This document shows, in pieces, positions 7,418 to 15,913 of a stretch of 21,052 bases of DNA. The DNA comes from an uncultured Rhodocyclaceae bacterium (GTDB lineage: Bacteria > Pseudomonadota > Gammaproteobacteria > Burkholderiales > Rhodocyclaceae). Numbering within the stretch: the first letter of the stretch is position 1; every line of letters starts with the position of its first letter. The stretch is taken from NCBI GenBank assembly GCA_900549295.1, contig URNG01000050.1:1-21052 (forward strand). Reading direction: 5' to 3'. Made by a program: the position numbers and the translations under genes. Under the pieces are notes generated by a model. That model ran no database searches and was not told the origin of the DNA. It was given only the letters and a program-made list of their open reading frames with translations.

Positions 7418-8138
7418 ATGACCCCCACGCCTGCGACGATGCCCCTGCGCGGCCTGCTGTACAAGGAATGGCTCAAGCTGCGCTACCTCGGGCTGCTGCC
7501 TTTCGCGCTCCTGCTGCTCGGGCTGGCCGATGCGTTCTACGACATGCACGGTATGAAATCCGGGCATGGCGGGTTGTCTCTGTGGCAGGCGGTGATTTTC
7601 CGTGCGCACATGCCTTTTGAACACCTGCGCTATCTGCCGCTGGCGGCGGGCGTCTGGCTGGCCGCCATCCAGTTCGCGCCGGAATGCCTCAACCGGCGCC
7701 TGGGGCTGTTCTTCCCCCTGCCGGTGAATGAGCACAAGGCGCTGTTCCTGATCCTCGGGCTTGGCGCGGGCCTGCTGGCGCTGCTGGCGGGCCTGCTGTG
7801 CGCGGCCCTGGCCGCCATCACCGGCCTGTTCATGCCGGCGGAAGCCGCCCGGATGGCGGCGCTGACGCTGGCCCCCTGGTGTCTGGCGGGTTTCGTCGCC
7901 TATGCCGCGACGGCGCTGATTCTCATCGAAACCTCGCCGGTGCGCCGGCTGTGGCACGCCGGCGCGGCGGCGGTTTTCATCCCCGGGCTGGTGGATGCCC
8001 GCGAGGATGGCCGCCGTATCTACCGGCCGGTCCATTTGCAGCCATATCGACGGCCTGCCGTGGTTCGGCCTGATCGCCGCGCTCTGGTTCGCCGCCATCG
8101 GCAGCGTGCTGGATCGCGCCAAAAGGGGCGCGCCATGA
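7418..8138 (+). CDS. ABC-2-type permease, frameshifted as read
   Basis: An integral membrane protein of about 239 residues once one frame change is allowed. LLYKEWLKLRYLGLLPFALLLL at the N terminus (hydrophobic helix after an amphipathic stretch) and several further helices up to AAAVFIP fit the membrane subunit of an ABC-2-type transporter. After about 7975-7990 the initial frame turns arginine-rich (YRRPAVVRPDRRALVRRH). The next frame instead gives LPWFGLIAALWFAAIGSVLD and a stop at 8136-8138. That stop overlaps the following ATG as ATGA, exactly as expected in an operon. One extra base, possibly in CCCC at 7981-7984, would explain it. Read literally, the sequence fuses this permease to the next protein in a 667-codon frame. 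Sequencing error is more likely than a real fusion. Confidence 0.75.
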
Positions 8139-9421
8139 TGCTGCTTTCCCGTCTGGCGCTGGCCCTGCTTGCCGTGCTGGCGCTGGCGAAACTGCTGCCC
8201 GGCCAGATCGAGCAGGTGTTCCCCAAGGATTACGAAACCGTCCTCATCGCCTGGAGCGCGGATCAGGAGCGCCTGATTCTCAAGCATTACCGGAGCGGCA
8301 AATGGACGTACAGCGACGATCAGGGCAATCCGCTCACCGAGGACGAAATGCAGGCGGCGCTGCCCTTTTCCCACGCGCAGGAACTCGCCCGGCAGGGCAG
8401 GCTGCCCGACACGGTGGCCGGCCAGCCGCTCGACCCGCGCGCCATCGCCCGCCACGCCACCCGCCTGCGCCTGATGCCACGCCAGCTCGACAAGCCGGAT
8501 TTCGCCCTCTACACGCTGCTCGAATCGGTGCCGGGCGTCAAAGGGCTGGCGACGCCGCCCGACATGTTCCGCATGGGGGGGCGCATCGAATTCATCGACG
8601 CCGCAACGAACCGGATCGACGAGGAAAAAAGCCGGCGTTTCAGCCAGGCGCTGGCCGCCGCCCGCTTCGCGCACCCGGCCAGACTGGTCGGCGACAGCCC
8701 GGGGACACTGAAAAGCTACGACAACGGTGCTCTGCTGGTGGACGCGCAGTGGCGGCTGTTCCATCTCTGGCAGGTAAACGGCGAGCCGCAGGTGGCGCGC
8801 ACCGAAACCGTGCTGCCGCCGTCCACGCTGGCGGTGCGCGTGTTGCAGCAGCCGAGCCGCGAATACCACGGCCTCGCCATCCTGCCCGATCGGGTGCTGT
8901 TCCTGGACTGGCAGGATCACGCGCCGCATCCTTTGCCGCTGGCGGGCTACCGGGCCGACGCCGAATCCTTGTCCACCGAGGAAACGCCCTTGCACTGGGA
9001 GTTTTCGCACACCGGGCATGACACGGGCCGGCGCGATTTCGTCCTGGCCGACCGGCAGCTTCAGCCCCTGCTGCGCCACGCCTGGCGCGAGGACGCCGCC
9101 GATGCCGGCAAGCGGGCCGTGCGTGACGGCGTGATGGGTTTTCTGTTCCCCTTCCGGCTGGAATTCCGCGTCGAGGAAAACAGCCAGCGCAGTCTGTATT
9201 TCCGCACTTTCGGCGCGCCCTGGTGGGTGACGCTGGCCGGTATCGTGACCGCCCTGGGCGCTTATCTCCTGTGGTGCCGGAAACGGCGCGGCGATCTGCC
9301 GCATGGGCTGGACGTGCTGTTCGTCCTGTGTACCGGCTGGTTCGGCGCGGTCGCGCTGGCGGTTCTGGGACCGCTGCTGCGCCGGGCGGGTGAGGCACAC
9401 TCCGGGGCATCTGCCGACTAG
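8135..9421 (+). CDS. Membrane-anchored protein resembling DUF4857
   Basis: A 428-residue protein that I recognise from memory as similar to DUF4857 proteins. Shared stretches are EQVFPKDYE near the N terminus, the DMFRMGGRIEFIDAATN segment and KSYDNGALLVDAQWRLFHL. A hydrophobic helix at about residues 4-21 should anchor it. Residues ~22-360 look extracytoplasmic and rich in short strands, possibly propeller-like (inference). Two helices lie at about 363-383 and 391-413. It is not a classical periplasmic binding protein. Together with the ATPase and permease it probably forms one membrane complex. The start is ATG 8135, overlapping the corrected permease stop by four bases; ATG 8138 is next. 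Function and ligand are unknown. Confidence 0.75.
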   Translation: MMLLSRLALALLAVLALAKLLPGQIEQVFPKDYETVLIAWSADQERLILKHYRSGKWTYSDDQGNPLTEDEMQAALPFSHAQELARQGRLPDTVAGQPLDPRAIARHATRLRLMPRQLDKPDFALYTLLESVPGVKGLATPPDMFRMGGRIEFIDAATNRIDEEKSRRFSQALAAARFAHPARLVGDSPGTLKSYDNGALLVDAQWRLFHLWQVNGEPQVARTETVLPPSTLAVRVLQQPSREYHGLAILPDRVLFLDWQDHAPHPLPLAGYRADAESLSTEETPLHWEFSHTGHDTGRRDFVLADRQLQPLLRHAWREDAADAGKRAVRDGVMGFLFPFRLEFRVEENSQRSLYFRTFGAPWWVTLAGIVTALGAYLLWCRKRRGDLPHGLDVLFVLCTGWFGAVALAVLGPLLRRAGEAHSGASAD

Positions 9422-9439
9422 GGAAAAGCCGGAAGTGAA

Positions 9440-9467
9440 AAAAGCGCCCGGATGCCCGGGCGCTTTT
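9440..9467. terminator. Bidirectional intrinsic terminator
   Basis: A 12-bp perfect stem, AAAAGCGCCCGG / CCGGGCGCTTTT, closes a four-base loop (ATGC). A-tract and T-tract flanks allow it to work on both strands. It sits between two convergent genes: 19 bases after the DUF4857-like stop and 36 bases beyond the hisD stop. Confidence 0.88.
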
Positions 9468-9502
9468 GCGTGGTTTGCTGCGAAAGCCGCAGCCTTCCCG
9501 GA

Positions 9503-10816
9503 TCAGTTTTCGAGCCGGAACTCCGCCGATTTCGCGTGCGCCGGCAGGCCCTCGCCGTGCGCCAGCGTCGATGCGATGCGGCCGAGCGTCTGCGCGCCGG
9601 CTGGCGAAACCTTGATGAGGCTGGTGCGTTTCTGGAAATCGTACACGCCGAGCGGCGACGAGAAGCGCGCCGAGCCGGAGGTGGGCAGGACGTGGTTCGG
9701 CCCGGCGCAGTAGTCGCCGAGCGATTCCGAGGTGTAGTGACCGATGAAGATGGCCCCGGCGTGGTGGATTTTTTCCACCCAGGGATCGGGATCGTCGAGC
9801 GCCAGTTCCAGGTGTTCCGGCGCGACGCGGTTGGCAATCGCCACGGCTTCCGCCATGTCGCGCGCCAGAATGAACGCGCCGCGATGGGTGAGCGAGGTGC
9901 GGATCACCTCCTGGCGCGGCATGGTGGGCAGGAGTTTGTCGATGCTGGCCTGCACGCGGTCGATGAAGGCGGCGTCGGTGCAGATCAGGATGGATTGGGC
10001 GAGTTCATCGTGCTCGGCCTGCGAGAACAGATCCATCGCCACCCAGTCCGGGTTGCCGGAGCCGTCAGACACCACCAGGATTTCCGACGGCCCGGCCACC
10101 ATGTCGATGCCGACGACGCCGAACACGCGGCGCTTGGCGGTGGCGACGTAGGCGTTGCCGGGGCCGACGATCTTGTCCACCTGCGGCACGCTTTCGGTGC
10201 CGTAGGCCAGCGCGCCGACGGCCTGCGCGCCGCCGATGGTGAATACGCGGTCGACGCCGGCCAGACAGGCGGCGGCCAGCACCAACTGGTTTTTCTCGCC
10301 GCCCGGCGTGGGCACCACCATGATGAGTTCCTTGACGCCCGCCACCTTGGCCGGAATCGCGTTCATGAGCACCGATGACGGGTAAGCCGCCTTGCCGCCG
10401 GGAACGTAGAGGCCGACGCGGTCGAGCGGGGTAATCATCTGGCCCAACTGGGTGCCGCGCATTTCTTCCGATTCTTCCGTATACGACCAGCCCGTGAGTT
10501 TTTGCCGCTCGTGGTAGGCGCGCACCCGCCGTGCAGCGGTTTCCAGCGCGGCGCGGCGTTCCTGCGGCAGGCTGGCGAGGGCACTTGCGAGTTCGTCGGG
10601 TGCGAGTTCGAGCTCGCGCATGCTGGCGACGCTGAGGCGGTCGAAGCGATTGCTGTAGTCCACCACCGCCTGATCGCCGCGCGCCTTGATGTCGGCCAGA
10701 ATGCCGGCGACGGTGCGTTCGATGTGGTCATCGGCAGCCGCTTCGAAAGCGAGCAGGGTCTTGAGCTTTGCCGGGAAATCGGTATCGGCGGTCGATAAAC
10801 GTGGGATGTTCAGCAT
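9503..10816 (-). CDS. hisD: Histidinol dehydrogenase
   Basis: A 437-residue Zn-dependent enzyme that oxidises L-histidinol to L-histidine in two NAD-linked steps (cytoplasm), of normal full length. Motifs include YVPGGKAAYPSS, SQAEHDE (Zn-binding Gln and His), VAPEHLEL (catalytic Glu and His), the Asp in SLGDYCAGPNHVLPT and the late His in LAHGEGLPAHAKSAEFR. All expected metal and catalytic residues are present. I start at ATG 10816; a TTG two codons upstream (10822) is possible. It lies 21 bases after the hisG stop, so the two are one transcription unit ending at the shared terminator. In many betaproteobacteria hisC follows hisD on the same strand, but here it does not. Confidence 0.96.
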   Translation of the reverse strand: MLNIPRLSTADTDFPAKLKTLLAFEAAADDHIERTVAGILADIKARGDQAVVDYSNRFDRLSVASMRELELAPDELASALASLPQERRAALETAARRVRAYHERQKLTGWSYTEESEEMRGTQLGQMITPLDRVGLYVPGGKAAYPSSVLMNAIPAKVAGVKELIMVVPTPGGEKNQLVLAAACLAGVDRVFTIGGAQAVGALAYGTESVPQVDKIVGPGNAYVATAKRRVFGVVGIDMVAGPSEILVVSDGSGNPDWVAMDLFSQAEHDELAQSILICTDAAFIDRVQASIDKLLPTMPRQEVIRTSLTHRGAFILARDMAEAVAIANRVAPEHLELALDDPDPWVEKIHHAGAIFIGHYTSESLGDYCAGPNHVLPTSGSARFSSPLGVYDFQKRTSLIKVSPAGAQTLGRIASTLAHGEGLPAHAKSAEFRLEN

Positions 10817-10837
10817 GGGCAACTCGCGGGTGAAGGC

Positions 10838-11482
10838 TTAGGACTCGATGGCGCGGGCAAAGGCGTCGATGATGGGTTGCAGTTTCTCGCGTTTGACCTT
10901 GAGCGCGGCCTGGTTGACCACGAGGCGCGAGGAAATGTCCAGAATGTGCTCGCAGGCCACCAGTTTGTTGGCTTTCAGCGTGCCGCCGGTGGATACGAGG
11001 TCGACGATGGCGTCCGCCAGCCCGGCCAGCGGGGCCAGTTCCATCGAGCCGTAGAGCTTGATCAGATCGACGTGCACGCCCTTGGCGGCAAAGTGTTCGC
11101 GCGCGGTCTTGATGTATTTGGAGGCGACTTTCAGGCGCGCGCCCTGGCGCACGGCGTTGGCGTAGTCGAAGCCTTCCGGCACTGCCACCATCATGCGGCA
11201 CTTGGCGATCTTGAGATCGAGCGGCGCGTAGAGGCCGTCGCTGCCGTGCTCGATCAGGACATCGCGCCCGGCGACGCCCATGTCGGCGGCACCGTACTGG
11301 ACGTAGGTGGGCACGTCGGAAGCGCGCACGATGACCACCCGCACCTGCGGCTGGTTGGTTTCGATGATGAGCTTGCGCGAGGTTTCCGGGTTTTCGACCG
11401 GGACGATGCCGGCGGCTGCCAGCAGCGGCAGGGTTTCGTCAAAAATGCGGCCCTTGGAGAGGGCGATGGTGATGGTGCTCAC
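10838..11482 (-). CDS. hisG: ATP phosphoribosyltransferase, short form
   Basis: First enzyme of histidine biosynthesis, joining ATP and PRPP. At 214 residues it is the short form, which in other bacteria needs the HisZ regulatory partner (not in this window). It begins STITIALSKGRIFDETLPLL and carries the PRPP-binding stretch DLVSTGGTLKANKL. The start is GTG 11482, with AGG eight bases upstream. The open frame continues upstream to 11569, but those residues do not match the family. The long form's C-terminal regulatory domain is absent, as expected. cspA upstream has its own terminator, so a separate promoter is likely in 11483-11545, though I could not place one. Confidence 0.95.
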   Translation of the reverse strand: MSTITIALSKGRIFDETLPLLAAAGIVPVENPETSRKLIIETNQPQVRVVIVRASDVPTYVQYGAADMGVAGRDVLIEHGSDGLYAPLDLKIAKCRMMVAVPEGFDYANAVRQGARLKVASKYIKTAREHFAAKGVHVDLIKLYGSMELAPLAGLADAIVDLVSTGGTLKANKLVACEHILDISSRLVVNQAALKVKREKLQPIIDAFARAIES

Positions 11483-11544
11483 GAAAATGGCCTGAATGCA
11501 AAAGCCCGATTCTACCGCAAGCGCCAGCGAAGGCCGGACAGCAA

Positions 11545-11571
11545 AAAGCCCGGCGAACCGGGCTTTCATCG
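11545..11571 (-). terminator. Intrinsic terminator after cspA
   Basis: The stem AAAGCCCGG / CCGGGCTTT (11545-11553 and 11558-11566) closes a four-base loop. Read on the minus strand it is followed by a short T run. It lies about 20 bases beyond the cspA stop and separates cspA from hisG. Confidence 0.75.
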
Positions 11572-11585
11572 GAACAAGAGGCTAA

Positions 11586-11789
11586 TCAGATCTTGTTGAT
11601 GTTTGCGGCTTGCTTGCCTTTGGGGCCGTCGACGATGTCGAAGGACACCTTCTGGTTTTCGGCCAGGCTCTTGAAGCCGCCGCCTTGGATGGCGGAGAAG
11701 TGAGCGAAGAGGTCTTCACCGCCGCCGTCCGGCGAAATGAAGCCAAAACCCTTGGAATCGTTGAACCATTTAACGGTACCGGTTGCCAT
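11586..11789 (-). CDS. Cold-shock domain protein (CspA family)
   Basis: A 67-residue single cold-shock domain, starting MATGTVKWFNDSKGFGFISP. RNP1 is KGFGFI; RNP2 is LFAHF, where VFVHF is more usual. Such proteins bind single-stranded RNA and DNA as chaperones. The start is ATG 11789, with AAGGA eight bases upstream. The 28 extra residues encoded upstream are hydrophobic but unlike the family, and would displace this ribosome binding site. The gene is monocistronic, with a terminator behind it and a 203-base gap in front that could hold a structured leader. Its position between murA and hisG is a departure from the usual order. I do not assign a particular paralogue letter. Confidence 0.93.
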   Translation of the reverse strand: MATGTVKWFNDSKGFGFISPDGGGEDLFAHFSAIQGGGFKSLAENQKVSFDIVDGPKGKQAANINKI

Positions 11790-11898
11790 TTGATACATCC
11801 TTGCAAAAAAATTGATAAATCCGAGAATCAAGAGCGAGAAGCTGACAAACCGTAACCGGCGCAGGAACAACACACTGCCTGGAAATCCCGTGCCGCGC

Positions 11899-11926
11899 AG
11901 TATGGGCCAGAGTTTTGCCCTTGCAA
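11899..11926 (-). promoter_or_regulatory. Candidate cspA promoter
   Basis: On the minus strand TTGCAA (11926-11921) and CATACT (11904-11899) are 16 bases apart, each 4/6 to consensus. This would give a 5' leader of about 100 bases. The same area has a gccctt/aagggc hairpin (11917-11931). Weak prediction. Confidence 0.3.
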
Positions 11927-11958
11927 AGGGCTTTTTCGGGGTTTTTTGTCAGGTAAGC

Positions 11959-11988
11959 AAAAAAATGTGGCATTTGCAATGAAAATGC
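11959..11988 (-). terminator. Weak terminator after murA
   Basis: On the minus strand a short 6-bp stem (GCATTT / AAATGC) is followed by CACA and a run of seven T (11965-11959), just beyond the murA stop. The stem is short and AT-rich, so confidence is low. Confidence 0.35.
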
Positions 11989-11992
11989 GGTT

Positions 11993-13235
<1,243 letters not shown>

Positions 13236-13243
<8 letters not shown>

Positions 13244-13478
13244 GCTGCGTGCTCCATTCTTCCGGGGTCAGGGTTTTGAACGACAGGGCGTGCAATTCGC
13301 CGGTTTCCAGCAGTTCGCCCAGCGCGGCATGCACGTGCTGCTGGCGCTGGACGCGGTTCTTGCCGGTAAATTCCGGGCTGACGATCAGGGCCTGGAAGTG
13401 GCGGCCATCGCCGTCCAGTTGCAGGTATTCGCAGGCCAGGCCGGCGAGCAGGCGTTCTTTGATACGTTCGATGTCCAT
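13236..13478 (-). CDS. BolA/IbaG-family protein
   Basis: An 80-residue BolA-fold protein. It matches the family in LDGDGRHFQALIVSPEF, the RVQRQQHVHAALGELL helix and the C-terminal HALSFKTLTPEEW. BolA proteins partner monothiol glutaredoxins in Fe-S handling; IbaG of E. coli is the paralogue found beside murA, so this is probably the IbaG type. The conserved His in the HVHAAL segment and the C-terminal His are candidate cluster ligands (inference). It starts 23 bases after the upstream permease stop and overlaps murA by eight bases. Confidence 0.9.
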
Positions 13479-13501
13479 GGGGCGATGTTTTGTTTGCGTG
13501 A

Positions 13502-14254
13502 TCAGTTGCGTAATTTCCAGCCACGTTGCAGGAGATGAATGCTCAAGCCGGCGACGAGGACGAGGCTGATCAGAACCACCGCCAGACTGTATTCAGGCGC
13601 CACGTCGGAGACGCCATAGAAGCCGTAGCGGAAGCCGTCGATCATGTAAAAGACAGGATTGTACCGGGAGAGCGTCTGCCAGACCGCGGGCAGGCTGTGA
13701 ATCGAGTAAAACACGCCGGAGAGCATGGTCAGCGGCATGATGAGGAAGTTCTGGAAAGCGGCCAGTTGATCGAATTTCTCCACCCAGATGCCGGCCAGCA
13801 AGCCCAGGGTGCCGAACAGGAAGCCGCTGAGGATGGCGAAAACCACGATCCACAACGGTGCTTCGGCGCGCAGTTCGACGAAGAGGGCGGCCACCAGGAT
13901 GACACCGACTGCCACCATCAGTCCGCGCAGCACGGCGGCGAGCACGTAGGCAGCATAGAAGGCGGCGGGGGAAATCGGCGGCAGCAGCACGAAGACGATG
14001 GAGCCGGTGATCTTGGCCTGGATCAGGCTGGAAGATGAATTGGCAAAGGCGTTTTGCAGAATCTGCATCATCACCAGGCCGGGAATGAGGAAGCTGCCGT
14101 AATCCACGCCATGCACCTGCACCCGGCCTGCCAGCACGTGGCTGAAAATCATCAGGTAGAGCATGGCGGTCAGCACCGGCGCGGCCACGGTCTGGAAGGC
14201 GACCTTCCAGAAGCGCAGCACTTCCTTGTAGAAGAGCGTCCAGAAGCCGATCAT
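13502..14254 (-). CDS. ABC-2-type permease, YadH-like
   Basis: A 250-residue inner-membrane protein with about six helices, beginning MIGFWTLFYKEVLRFWKV. The typical ABC-2 segment LSGVFYSIHSLPAVWQTLSR is followed by YNPVFYMIDGFRYGFYG. It should be the membrane part of an export-type ABC transporter with the ATPase encoded just upstream. I start at ATG 14254, which overlaps the ATPase stop as ATGA. A longer frame to 14455 would run through the ATPase gene and is not protein-like. The substrate is unknown. This pair is commonly embedded between mlaB and bolA in betaproteobacteria, which suggests an envelope role. Confidence 0.9.
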   Translation of the reverse strand: MIGFWTLFYKEVLRFWKVAFQTVAAPVLTAMLYLMIFSHVLAGRVQVHGVDYGSFLIPGLVMMQILQNAFANSSSSLIQAKITGSIVFVLLPPISPAAFYAAYVLAAVLRGLMVAVGVILVAALFVELRAEAPLWIVVFAILSGFLFGTLGLLAGIWVEKFDQLAAFQNFLIMPLTMLSGVFYSIHSLPAVWQTLSRYNPVFYMIDGFRYGFYGVSDVAPEYSLAVVLISLVLVAGLSIHLLQRGWKLRN

Positions 14255-14973
14255 GCGCGCAGCGTCCGCATGAAAATGTCCTCCAGCGAAGCGCCGGGGT
14301 GCGCCGCCAGCAGATCCGCCGTGCGTTCCAGCGCCACGAGCCGGCCCTGTTTCATCAACGCGATGCGGTTGCACAGGGCTTCGGCTTCTTCCAGATAGTG
14401 CGTGGTGAGAATGATGGTATGGCCCTCGTCGTTCAGGCGGCGCACGAACTGCCACAAGCCTTGGCGCAATTCGACGTCGACCCCGGCGGTGGGTTCGTCG
14501 AGCACGATGACCGGCGGTTTGTGCACCAGCGCCTGCGCCACCAGCACCCGGCGTTTCATGCCGCCCGACAGGCGGCGCATGTTGACCTCGGCTTTGCCGG
14601 TGAGATCGAGGTGATGCAGGATTTCATCGATCCAGTCGTCGTTGCGGCGCAGGCCGAAATAGCCGGACTGGATGCGCAGCGTTTCGCGCACGCTGAAAAA
14701 CGGATCGAACACCAGTTCCTGCGGCACGATGCCGAGCAGGCGGCGGGCGGCGCGGAAATCCTGCGCCACGTCGCGGCCGAGCACGCTGATGTTGCCGCGA
14801 TCCGGGCGGGTCAGGCCGGCCAGGCAGGAAATGAGCGTGGTTTTTCCGGCGCCGTTGGGGCCGAGCAGGCCGAAGAATTCGCCCGGCGCAATGTCGAGCG
14901 AAATGCCGGCCAGAGCGTGCAGGCGGCCAAAGCTTTTGTGCACGTCAACGAAGGAAACAGCCGTTTGCTGCAT
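14251..14973 (-). CDS. ABC transporter ATP-binding protein, YadG-like
   Basis: A 240-residue ABC ATPase with Walker A GPNGAGKTT, the Q-loop VPQELVFD, signature LSGGMKRR, Walker B VIVLDEP and H-loop TTHYLEE. All canonical catalytic residues are present, unlike the ATPase at 6484-7398. It partners the YadH-like permease (ATGA overlap). It starts 19 bases after the mlaB stop, so it is probably cotranscribed with the mla genes. Confidence 0.93.
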   Translation of the reverse strand: MQQTAVSFVDVHKSFGRLHALAGISLDIAPGEFFGLLGPNGAGKTTLISCLAGLTRPDRGNISVLGRDVAQDFRAARRLLGIVPQELVFDPFFSVRETLRIQSGYFGLRRNDDWIDEILHHLDLTGKAEVNMRRLSGGMKRRVLVAQALVHKPPVIVLDEPTAGVDVELRQGLWQFVRRLNDEGHTIILTTHYLEEAEALCNRIALMKQGRLVALERTADLLAAHPGASLEDIFMRTLRA

Positions 14974-14992
14974 GGTTCTTTGCCGGCGGCGC

Positions 14993-15271
14993 TCAGGCGG
15001 CGAGCAGCAGTTCGCTCAAGCCGTACAGTTCGGCCAATGCCCGGATGTTGGCGGGCGCACCGGTAAAGCGGATATGCAGGTTCTGACGGTCGGCGCTGCG
15101 CTGCCAGCCGAGGAGAACGGCGAGGGCGGAGGAATCCACGGCATCTACGGCGCTCAGGTCGAAAACGCGGCCGCCCTGACTGAGATGGCGTTCGCCTTCG
15201 GCCAGCAGTCGAGCCGCTTCTGTCAGGCGCATCGAACCGCTGACGCGCACCGCTTCGCCGGTAGATTCCAT
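14993..15271 (-). CDS. mlaB: MlaB, STAS-domain subunit of the phospholipid ABC complex
   Basis: A 92-residue STAS domain with the core FDLSAVDAVDSSALAVLL (D46, S47, S48 in the loop that touches the ATPase in this family). MlaB is the small cytoplasmic regulator bound to MlaF in the MlaFEDB inner-membrane complex. The ATG at 15271 overlaps the mlaC stop by one base (TGATG); an in-frame GTG one codon earlier also exists. Length and position match mlaB. Confidence 0.88.
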   Translation of the reverse strand: MESTGEAVRVSGSMRLTEAARLLAEGERHLSQGGRVFDLSAVDAVDSSALAVLLGWQRSADRQNLHIRFTGAPANIRALAELYGLSELLLAA

Positions 15272-15900
15272 CACTTGCGCGCCGTTTTTGCCGTGGCGGC
15301 AGCGTCCAGCGATTTGTTCTTGGCCGCCAGTGTGGCAATCAGGCCGTCGATGCCGTTGTCGCGCACTTCCTTGGCGAATTGCTCGCGGTAGTTGGTGACC
15401 AGACTGATGCCCGCCACCACGACGTCGAATACCTTCCAGTTTGCGCCCTGCAATTCCAGCCAGTAATCCAGTTGCACCGGCTGCGTCCCTGGCTGCTGCA
15501 CTTCGCTGCGCACCAGCACCTCGGTTTCTCCTGCCTTCATCTTGAACGGCTTGACCACCAGTTTCTGATTGCTATAGCTGGTGACGGCATTGGCATAGGT
15601 GCGCACCAGAAGCGTCTTGAACTCTTCGGCCAGCCGCTTCTTCTGCTCGGCATTGGCCGAGCGCCAGTCGCGCCCGACGGCCAGCGCCGTCATGCGCTGG
15701 AAATCGAAGTGCGGCAGAACCTTGGCGTCTACCAGAGCGGTGATTTTCCTGATGTCGCCACCCTTGATCTCCTGATCCTGTTTGACGATTTCGAGCACTT
15801 CTTCGGAGACGCGCTTGACGAGGGCGTCCGGCGTTTCGACGGCGGCTGCATTGAACGCCAGCAGGGCGGCGGCGCAAAGTACGAGAACACGTTTCATCAT
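15271..15900 (-). CDS. mlaC: MlaC, periplasmic phospholipid-binding protein
   Basis: A 209-residue protein (Tol_Tol_Ttg2/MlaC family) that shuttles phospholipid between the MlaA complex at the outer membrane and MlaFEDB. A signal peptide MMKRVLVLCAAALLAFNAAA is followed by the mature helical domain, including MTALAVGRDWRSANAEQKKRL and YWLELQGANWKVFDVVVAGIS. I chose ATG 15900 because it gives a proper signal peptide. ATG 15921 overlaps the mlaA stop and adds seven residues; ATG 15897 is also possible. It ends by overlapping mlaB by one base. Confidence 0.92.
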   Translation of the reverse strand: MMKRVLVLCAAALLAFNAAAVETPDALVKRVSEEVLEIVKQDQEIKGGDIRKITALVDAKVLPHFDFQRMTALAVGRDWRSANAEQKKRLAEEFKTLLVRTYANAVTSYSNQKLVVKPFKMKAGETEVLVRSEVQQPGTQPVQLDYWLELQGANWKVFDVVVAGISLVTNYREQFAKEVRDNGIDGLIATLAAKNKSLDAAATAKTARK

Positions 15901-15913
15901 GGTCGTAGGGGCT

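Noticed and set aside
7376..9400. 674-codon open frame on the minus strand across the permease and DUF4857-like genes
   Set aside because: Rich in Q, R, H and G with no domain or membrane pattern; a typical antisense shadow of high-GC coding DNA.
7418..9421. Single 667-residue permease-DUF4857 fusion protein
   Set aside because: The linker is arginine-rich and not protein-like, while the neighbouring frame supplies a proper C-terminal membrane helix and a stop overlapping the next ATG. A frameshift explains it better.
11790..11873. 28-residue hydrophobic N-terminal extension of the cold-shock protein
   Set aside because: Cold-shock proteins begin at the MATGTVKWF start, which has its own AAGGA ribosome binding site.
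11917..11936. Plus-strand intrinsic terminator before cspA
   Set aside because: The hairpin plus T run is oriented for a plus-strand transcript, but no plus-strand gene precedes it; kept only as a leader-structure remark.
13502..14455. Longer 317-residue form of the YadH-like permease
   Set aside because: The extra 67 residues lie wholly inside the ATPase gene in another frame and look like shadow sequence.
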